Assembly: GCF_936933875.1 (NCBI RefSeq)
Contig: NZ_CAKZIK010000023.1
Span: forward strand, 1-10,861
Direction of reading: 5' to 3'
Source: an uncultured Chryseobacterium sp.
GTDB lineage: Bacteria; Bacteroidota; Bacteroidia; Flavobacteriales; Weeksellaceae
Length of the DNA stretch: 10,861 nt
Shown here: positions 5,979 through 10,861 of the stretch, one piece after another
Layout: the number at the start of each line of letters is the position of its first letter
Numbering within the stretch: position 1 is the stretch's first letter
Notes under the pieces: generated by a model
Told to the model about the DNA's origin: nothing
What the model saw: only the letters and a program-made list of their open reading frames with translations
Databases searched by the model: none
Program-made: the position numbers and the translations under genes

Positions 5979-6671
5979 ATGATTGTTTTACTTTTGATAT
6001 TAAGCGTTGTTGCCGGTGTTTTTCTCGGAAAAGTTTTTGGAGACAAGTCTTCTTTGGCCAAAAATCTTTTGGTTTTAAGTGCCGGATTTTTGATTACAAT
6101 TTGTTTGAACGAAGTATTTCCGGAAGTGTACGAAGCCGGAACTTCCAATATCGGAATTTGGGTTATAGGAGGAGTTTTACTTCAAATGTTGCTCGAAAAT
6201 TTAACAAAAGGTTTTGAACACGGTCATTTTCATCATCATCACGAAGAAAAAAATATTCTTCCGGTCGCTTTGATGATTGGAATGTTTATTCATGCATTTT
6301 TGGAAGGAATTCCTTTAGCGAATGAAACTGAAATTTTCTCGCCCTATCTGTTGGGAATTTTATTTCACAATCTTCCCATTTCTTTTATTCTGGGTGCATT
6401 TTTAGTGAAAGAAAATAAGTTTTCAGCTTCAGCATTGTTGATTGTGTCTATTTTCGCTTTGGCTTCACCTTTAGGATTGTTTTTAGGAAAATATTTTAAT
6501 CCGGATTTGAAGATTTATTTCCTTGCAGTTGTTGGAGGAATTTTCCTTCATATTTCTTCTGTTATTATTTTCGAAAGCAATAAAAACCACAATATCGACT
6601 GGAAGAAAATCCTGCTCGTGATTACGGGTGTTGCTTTGGCTTTAATCGGTCATTTATTTCATCAACATTAA
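5979..6671 (+). CDS. ZIP-family divalent metal transporter
   Basis: A 230-residue inner-membrane protein with about seven to eight hydrophobic segments. The loop FEHGHFHHHHEE at 79-90 is the histidine-rich cytoplasmic loop typical of ZIP carriers, between TM3 and TM4. TM4 has HAFLEGIPLA (His105, Glu109, Gly110), matching the H-x-x-x-E-G metal-site motif. TM5 has HNLPISF (His130, Asn131, Pro133), where the canonical HNxPEG glutamate is replaced by Ile, so the binuclear site may be altered. ZIP proteins usually bring zinc, iron or manganese into the cytoplasm; the ion here is undetermined. It starts directly after the methyltransferase stop codon with no room for its own promoter. Confidence 0.85.
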   Translation: MIVLLLILSVVAGVFLGKVFGDKSSLAKNLLVLSAGFLITICLNEVFPEVYEAGTSNIGIWVIGGVLLQMLLENLTKGFEHGHFHHHHEEKNILPVALMIGMFIHAFLEGIPLANETEIFSPYLLGILFHNLPISFILGAFLVKENKFSASALLIVSIFALASPLGLFLGKYFNPDLKIYFLAVVGGIFLHISSVIIFESNKNHNIDWKKILLVITGVALALIGHLFHQH

Positions 6672-6680
6672 ATAAAAAAA

Positions 6681-6702
6681 GAGCCCGAATTGCTTCGGAC
6701 TC
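6681..6702 (-). terminator. Terminator of the OmpP1/FadL gene, between convergent genes
   Basis: GAGCCCGAA at 6681-6689 pairs with TTCGGACTC at 6694-6702 with one C-A mismatch around a 4-nt loop. On the minus strand it is followed by a run of seven T (6680-6674) then ATTT, so it reads as an intrinsic terminator for the minus-strand gene. The plus side lacks a T tract, though the hairpin may still mark the end of the ZIP transcript. Confidence 0.72.
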
Positions 6703-6736
6703 CCGTGGTATCATTTATTTCACTTAATTCTGGAAA

Positions 6737-8143
6737 TTAGAATTTCCAGCCGAGTGTAATAAAGATGTTATTTTGTTTGTTTTTTACTTCAGATACAATA
6801 GAAGCTTCGCTTCCAATGTAAGCTGTGTCCGAATAATATTCCGTTCCTGCTGTCGTAGAACCTTTCATAAAAGGACTGCTGTAAGTTGAAGAAACATTCT
6901 GGTAAGCTGCATCAATATAGAAAGATTTGAAATCGTAACCGATACCTGCGCCAACCGTATTTCTTTTTCCTACATACAAATCATCAAAAGCCTGTGATGC
7001 ATTTGCACCAGAAGTGTTGATGACGCTAATCGCTTCACTGCTATTGAAAGGGGAAGATGCAAAACCGTAACCACCTCTTAATCTAAACTGCTGAATTCTG
7101 TATTCTGCGCCTACTTTTACTTCAGAGATGCTTTTATAATTTGCATCGTAGAAATTGTTCAGTTCAGTTTCCACATCCTGAGAATCGTGGCTGAATTTAG
7201 GTTTCGTTAAACCAAGGCTGTAATCAACATTCAAAGCCAAATTTTTACTCGGAACGAACGCTGCACTTAAAGTAGCCTTCATTGGCGAAGTAAACTTTTG
7301 GTTTTCAGAATATTGTCCATCATTCGCAGCATCTGCTTTGTCGTAATACTGATATGCTCTGTCGATGTTCCACCAAGTTGGTGTTTCAATAGCTGCACCC
7401 AAACGGAACTGATTATTTACCTTTCCAATAACGCCTACACTTGCAGAAAACCCTGTTCCTTCTTCGTAGTAAGGAGTATACTGTTTGTTGAAAATTTCAG
7501 AAGCATTGTCGCTTGCATAAATCATTCTTGCTGTATCATATTGGTTTAAGGTAGAACCGTGGAAATTCAAACCAGCACCTACATAAATTCTGTTATCATA
7601 GTTTGCTCCAACACCTAAAGACATTTTGGATAAATCTCCGCTTCTGTTGTAAGCGTGTCCATCAAACATTGCTGTATCTGCGCCGTTGTCAATATCGAAA
7701 GTAACGTTTTGATTTCCCGGTGTTTCATTATAATCGTCAATAGACTGATTAGAATAATTAACACCGATATTTACAAACTTCCATGGAGATTGCTTGCTGA
7801 TTTCGAAAACTGCTGTAGCTCCAACTTGACCTAAATCTGTCTTATTGGTTTTATCTACATAAGATGCACCTCCGAATGTTGTAGTGTTTTGGCTGTTTCC
7901 TATGGAAAGTGTTCCGGAAATATCTCCTGCAATACTTACTCCAATTCCGGCAGGATTACTGTTCAGAACAGAAACATCACCACCTAAAGCGCCCATCGAA
8001 CCTGCCATCGCATTGTATTTTGATGAACCGTTTAACGACGAATTGCCATACACATCTACTGAATTTCTAATCACTGTAGCGTCTTGTGCCTGCGCAAAAA
8101 AAGCTGCTGAAATACTTAGAAACACTAAAGACTTTTTAATCAT
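6737..8143 (-). CDS. OmpP1/FadL-family outer-membrane transport protein
   Basis: A 468-residue outer-membrane beta-barrel. A signal peptide (MIKKSLVFLSISAAFFAQAQ) is probably cleaved after residue 18 or 19. The N-terminal region has AMAGSMGALGGDVSVLNSNP followed by AGIG, the conserved FadL/OmpP1 plug segment (A-x-G-G/A ... NPAG). The rest alternates short amphipathic strands ending in Tyr/Phe with Asn/Asp/Ser-rich loops, and the final residues ITLGWKF end in an aromatic, the usual Bam recognition signal. FadL relatives pass hydrophobic compounds such as fatty acids or aromatics across the outer membrane; Bacteroidetes members have sometimes been labelled hemin receptors without proof, so the cargo is open. 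It lies 37 bases downstream of the lipoprotein gene on the same strand and is probably co-transcribed. Confidence 0.82.
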   Translation of the reverse strand: MIKKSLVFLSISAAFFAQAQDATVIRNSVDVYGNSSLNGSSKYNAMAGSMGALGGDVSVLNSNPAGIGVSIAGDISGTLSIGNSQNTTTFGGASYVDKTNKTDLGQVGATAVFEISKQSPWKFVNIGVNYSNQSIDDYNETPGNQNVTFDIDNGADTAMFDGHAYNRSGDLSKMSLGVGANYDNRIYVGAGLNFHGSTLNQYDTARMIYASDNASEIFNKQYTPYYEEGTGFSASVGVIGKVNNQFRLGAAIETPTWWNIDRAYQYYDKADAANDGQYSENQKFTSPMKATLSAAFVPSKNLALNVDYSLGLTKPKFSHDSQDVETELNNFYDANYKSISEVKVGAEYRIQQFRLRGGYGFASSPFNSSEAISVINTSGANASQAFDDLYVGKRNTVGAGIGYDFKSFYIDAAYQNVSSTYSSPFMKGSTTAGTEYYSDTAYIGSEASIVSEVKNKQNNIFITLGWKF

Positions 8144-8180
8144 TTATCTTAAATTATTGTTTTACTTTTTTGTTTTGAAA

Positions 8181-9158
8181 TTATCTTCCTCCGCTTCGGA
8201 ATCCTCCACCACTTCTAGTAGAGCCACCAGAATTTGAAGAACCGGAATTAAATCCTCCTGAACGCATTCCGCCTGAATCTCCACCTCTGTAAACATCGTT
8301 TCTGTAAGAGCCTTCATTTCTGTATCTTGGTTCAGACTTTTGCTGAGTTTCTCTTGGGAATGTAGATCTTGGAGCCTGAGTTCCTCTTACTCTTGGTTGC
8401 GCAGTTCCTGAAGGATAATTTGGATTTTGAATTACTCTTCCTTGTCCACTTCTGAATCCGGAATTTTGCGGTTGTTGCATTCTTCCTGTTCCTGGATTTA
8501 AGCCATTATCAGCACCTCTTGCTCTTCTTGGAGTGTAATAGTAAGGGTTGTTATAGCCATATCCATAACCGTAAGGAGAATAGTATCCGTAAGGATTGTA
8601 ATAGCTTCCATAATAATATGGAGAATATCCCCAATATGGATTATAGCCGTAGTATCCGCTATACCATGGAGAATAATATCCACCGAATCCCCAATCGTAG
8701 AAACCACTATACCAAGGATTTCCCCAACCGAAGCTCATTCCGAAATAATTTCCCCATCCATATCTTGGGTAACCAAATCCGTAACCATAACCCCAATCGT
8801 TATAATAATTGGTTTCAGAACCTGTGTAATTTCCCCAGTCTGAAGAAGTTGCACGTTCATCGTCGTTCCAGTTATCGTTTCTGTAACGGTTGTGTTTCGA
8901 CAGTTCATTATGTCTGCTTTTTTCGATAACGGATGTAGAATCCTGATAATCGTAATATTCTCCAACTTTATTTCCTCCCTCATTCATTACGGTTCCTTCC
9001 GGAAGTGTGTCTTTTGTAGGGTCATAGTAAACGCCGTCGGTTTCAGAATAACCAGGCATTTGTGTACCGCAGGAAATAAGTAGAAGTCCCCCAGAAACTG
9101 CTAAAATGCCTTTAGATTTTAGGAATCCAAGCAGATTGTTATGTATATTTCTTTTCAT
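8181..9158 (-). CDS. Lipoprotein with Tyr/Gly/Trp-rich low-complexity domain and Arg/Gly/Ser-rich tail
   Basis: A 325-residue lipoprotein: a basic N-terminus, a hydrophobic stretch and a lipobox LLIS-Cys at Cys30, the predicted lipidated residue. Residues 31-118 are polar and charged. Residues 119-209 are extreme in composition: 31 Tyr and 7 Trp among 91 residues, most others Gly, Pro, Ser and Asn, only three charged residues (Asp121, Arg132, Asp155), and near-repeats such as NPWYSG (147-152) and SPWYSG (163-168). Residues 211-325 are basic and disordered-looking, ending in Gly/Ser/Arg repeats (RSGGGFRSGGR). Similar Chryseobacterium proteins have been labelled vitellogenin II precursor, a name that reflects composition, not function. 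It is probably on an outer-membrane face; whether surface-exposed is unknown. Divergent from proS, upstream of the OmpP1/FadL gene. Confidence 0.8.
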   Translation of the reverse strand: MKRNIHNNLLGFLKSKGILAVSGGLLLISCGTQMPGYSETDGVYYDPTKDTLPEGTVMNEGGNKVGEYYDYQDSTSVIEKSRHNELSKHNRYRNDNWNDDERATSSDWGNYTGSETNYYNDWGYGYGFGYPRYGWGNYFGMSFGWGNPWYSGFYDWGFGGYYSPWYSGYYGYNPYWGYSPYYYGSYYNPYGYYSPYGYGYGYNNPYYYTPRRARGADNGLNPGTGRMQQPQNSGFRSGQGRVIQNPNYPSGTAQPRVRGTQAPRSTFPRETQQKSEPRYRNEGSYRNDVYRGGDSGGMRSGGFNSGSSNSGGSTRSGGGFRSGGR

Positions 9159-9185
9159 GATAATGTTAAAAATTTTATTTTAAAT

Positions 9186-9193
9186 TATATTTG
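9186..9193 (+). promoter_or_regulatory. Candidate -7 promoter element for proS (TATATTTG)
   Basis: TATATTTG matches TAnnTTTG and would start transcription near 9198-9200, leaving a ~105-base leader before the proS ATG. No convincing -33 element is visible; the bases upstream lie against the lipoprotein start codon. I found no clear minus-strand -7 element for the lipoprotein gene in the same gap. Confidence 0.45.
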
Positions 9194-9201
9194 CACTTTA
9201 T

Positions 9202-9257
9202 ACCAAAAGCGTACCATTGTTTTAACAAAATTTTAAGTAAAAATAACGCTTTATGGT
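9202..9257 (+). promoter_or_regulatory. Stem-loop at the probable 5' end of the proS transcript
   Basis: ACCAAAAGCGT at 9202-9212 pairs with 9246-9257 over 11 bp with one bulged A (9253). The 33-base loop holds a smaller TTGT/ACAA hairpin (9217-9220 with 9225-9228). It lies just after the predicted start site. No T-box sequence or anticodon-bearing specifier loop is seen. It could stabilise the mRNA, or at DNA level be an operator for the divergent pair. Confidence 0.35.
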
Positions 9258-9304
9258 TAGATAACAATATTTTAAGAAAGTTAAATTCATAGATAAAAAA
9301 AATA

Positions 9305-10780
9305 ATGGCGAAGTTGACCTCCAGAAGTGAAGATTATAGTAAATGGTACAACGAGCTTGTTGTAAAGGCAGATTTGGCCGAAAATTCAGCAGTTCGAGGT
9401 TGTATGGTGATTAAACCATACGGTTATGCAATTTGGGAAAAAATGCGTGATGAGTTGGACAGAATGTTCAAAGAAACAGGTCACGAAAATGCATATTTTC
9501 CTCTTTTTGTACCGAAAAGTCTTTTTGAAGCTGAAGAAAAAAATGCAGAAGGTTTTGCAAAAGAATGTGCCGTAGTTACCCATTACAGATTAAAAACAGA
9601 TCCTAATAATCCTCATAAATTAATTGTAGATCCTGATGCAAAGTTGGAAGAAGAACTTGTTGTTCGTCCAACATCCGAAGCCATTATTTGGAACACCTAT
9701 AAAAATTGGATTCAGAGTTACCGTGATTTGCCAATTTTGATTAATCAATGGGCGAATGTAGTACGTTGGGAAATGAGAACCAGATTATTCCTAAGAACTG
9801 CAGAATTTCTTTGGCAGGAAGGTCACACTGCTCACGCAACAAAAACAGAAGCCATTGAGGAAACTGAAAGAATGCTTGATGTTTATTCAACTTTTGCAGA
9901 AAAATTCATGGCAGTTCCGGTAATCAGAGGTCTTAAAACACCAAGTGAAAGATTTGCCGGTGCAGAAGAAACGTATTGTATTGAAGCCATGATGCAGGAC
10001 GGAAAAGCACTTCAAGCCGGAACATCCCATTTCCTGGGACAAAATTTTGCTGAAGCATTCGATGTGAAGTTTACCAATAAAGAAGGAAAACAGGAATTTG
10101 CCTGGGCAACTTCGTGGGGAGTTTCTACGAGATTGATGGGTGCTTTAATTATGTCTCATTCCGATGATTTCGGTTTGGTATTGCCTCCAACTTTAGCACC
10201 AATTCAGGTGGTAATTGTTCCTATTTTCAAAGGAGAAGAGCAACTGCAGCAAATTGATGAGGTAGCATTTGAAATTCAGAAAAAATTAAAAGCGAAAGGA
10301 ATTTCTGTAAAATACGACAACAGAACCGAAAACAAACCGGGCTGGAAATTTGCGGAATATGAACTTAAAGGAGTTCCTGTGAGAATTGCAATGGGAGCAA
10401 GAGACTTGGAAAACAAAACCGTTGAAATTGCTAGACGTGATAATTTAACTAAAGAAATAAAACCTGTTGAAAATCTTGAAGATTACATTGAACAGCTTTT
10501 AGCAACCATTCAGAACGACATTTATGCTAAAGCATTTAATTTCAGAAAAGAAAATATTACCAAGGTAGATTCTTACGAAGATTTTAAGAAAGTTTTAGAA
10601 GAAAAAGGAGGTTTCCTTTACGCACATTGGGATGGAACTGCTGAAGAAGAAGAACAAATTAAAAACGAAACAAAGGCAACCATCAGATGTATTCCTTTAG
10701 ATAATGATATAGAGCAGGGGGTTTCCTTAATCAGCGGCAAACCATCAGCAAGAAGAGTCATCTTCGCAAAGGCATATTAA
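9305..10780 (+). CDS. proS: Prolyl-tRNA synthetase, short eukaryote/archaea-like type
   Basis: This 491-residue class II aminoacyl-tRNA synthetase attaches proline to tRNA-Pro in the cytoplasm. Motif 1 spans about 31-70 (GCMVIKPYGYAIW to YFPLFVP). RPTSE at 121-125 binds ATP and proline. Motif 2 is VRWEMRTRLFLRTAEF at about 153-168 followed by WQEGHTAH. Motif 3 is GVSTRLMGALIMSHSDDFGL around 270-289. The anticodon-binding domain follows (IQVVIVPIF onward), and the protein ends in RRVIFAKAY with the C-terminal Tyr characteristic of this ProRS type. The bacterial editing insertion (INS) between motifs 2 and 3 is absent, as expected. The C-terminal domain keeps a single Cys (IRCIPLDN), so the four-Cys zinc site of some relatives is lost. 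Start ATG at 9305 follows an A-rich tract; no Shine-Dalgarno sequence. Confidence 0.97.
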   Translation: MAKLTSRSEDYSKWYNELVVKADLAENSAVRGCMVIKPYGYAIWEKMRDELDRMFKETGHENAYFPLFVPKSLFEAEEKNAEGFAKECAVVTHYRLKTDPNNPHKLIVDPDAKLEEELVVRPTSEAIIWNTYKNWIQSYRDLPILINQWANVVRWEMRTRLFLRTAEFLWQEGHTAHATKTEAIEETERMLDVYSTFAEKFMAVPVIRGLKTPSERFAGAEETYCIEAMMQDGKALQAGTSHFLGQNFAEAFDVKFTNKEGKQEFAWATSWGVSTRLMGALIMSHSDDFGLVLPPTLAPIQVVIVPIFKGEEQLQQIDEVAFEIQKKLKAKGISVKYDNRTENKPGWKFAEYELKGVPVRIAMGARDLENKTVEIARRDNLTKEIKPVENLEDYIEQLLATIQNDIYAKAFNFRKENITKVDSYEDFKKVLEEKGGFLYAHWDGTAEEEEQIKNETKATIRCIPLDNDIEQGVSLISGKPSARRVIFAKAY

Positions 10781-10861
10781 CTCAGATTCATATTAATTTA
10801 TTAAATATACCCGTTGTGCATTTAGGAATTAAAAAAGAAAAAGATTGTCCATTTGATTAAA

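Noticed and set aside
6217..6252. The His-rich stretch GHFHHHHEE as an engineered tag or artefact
   Set aside because: It lies in the TM3-TM4 cytoplasmic loop, where histidine-rich metal-binding segments are usual in ZIP transporters.
8498..8983. Several overlapping open frames on both strands across the lipoprotein gene
   Set aside because: They arise from the repetitive Tyr/Gly codons of the real gene (TAC/TAT/GGA runs give few stops in other frames), have no recognisable domain and no promoter.
9199..9304. T-box or other tRNA-sensing riboswitch ahead of proS
   Set aside because: No T-box consensus, no specifier loop with a proline codon in a suitable fold, and no terminator/antiterminator pair; T-boxes are also not expected in Bacteroidetes.
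10781..10861. Terminator or next gene after proS
   Set aside because: The 81 bases are A/T-rich with no clear hairpin plus T tract and no open frame of note; nothing can be supported.
1..10861. Toxin-antitoxin, phage, defence, secretion or biosynthetic cluster
   Set aside because: I looked in both strands for transposases, integrases, nuclease or helicase motifs, tRNA or rRNA genes and modular synthases; none is present. The content is housekeeping and envelope genes.

Overview
The window looks like a chromosomal segment of a Bacteroidota bacterium of the class Flavobacteriia, most like Chryseobacterium and its relatives (family Weeksellaceae). This rests on the low GC content, on promoters of the Bacteroidetes TAnnTTTG type instead of TATAAT boxes, on weak or absent Shine-Dalgarno sequences, on signal peptides ending in A-Q, and on family types common in that group: the short eukaryote/archaea-like ProRS, an OmpP1/FadL-family outer-membrane protein, and a Tyr/Gly-rich lipoprotein. 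The placement is from memory of protein families, not from a search.

Layout. (1) 1-596: a mosaic contig end. The first ~285 bases read as a piece of a proteobacterial-type LolC/LolE lipoprotein-release permease. In the same reading frame this runs into the C-terminus of a Bacteroidetes alpha-2-macroglobulin-family protein, which carries a one-base frameshift. A terminator hairpin follows at 631-662. (2) 694-2521: a tight plus-strand operon of four small genes: a DUF1569/DinB-like protein, a secreted protein of unknown function, a four-helix membrane protein of unknown function, and a GNAT acetyltransferase. Behind it, at 2520-2792, lies a decayed DUF1398 (YbcV-like) gene with no N-terminus and two frameshifts. 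(3) 2793-5059, minus strand: an RlmL-like THUMP rRNA methyltransferase followed by a membrane-anchored family 2 glycosyltransferase, separated by A/T-rich repeats. (4) 5067-5201: an intergenic nested inverted repeat. (5) 5235-6671, plus strand: a small SAM methyltransferase directly abutting a ZIP-family metal transporter. (6) 6681-9158, minus strand: a Tyr/Gly/Trp-rich lipoprotein and an OmpP1/FadL-type outer-membrane protein, closed by a terminator. (7) 9159-10780: a divergent intergenic region with a structured leader, then proS. The last 81 bases hold no recognisable gene.

How it fits together. Most of the content is ordinary housekeeping and envelope biology: tRNA charging, 23S rRNA methylation, metal-ion transport, outer-membrane transport and surface lipoprotein. 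I found no defence island, mobile element, CRISPR array, RNA gene or clear new multi-gene system. The points worth a second look are the chimeric start, the DUF1398 remnant, the nested repeat at 5067-5201, the repeat that forms the end of the methyltransferase gene, the low-complexity lipoprotein, and the stem-loop at the probable 5' end of the proS transcript.
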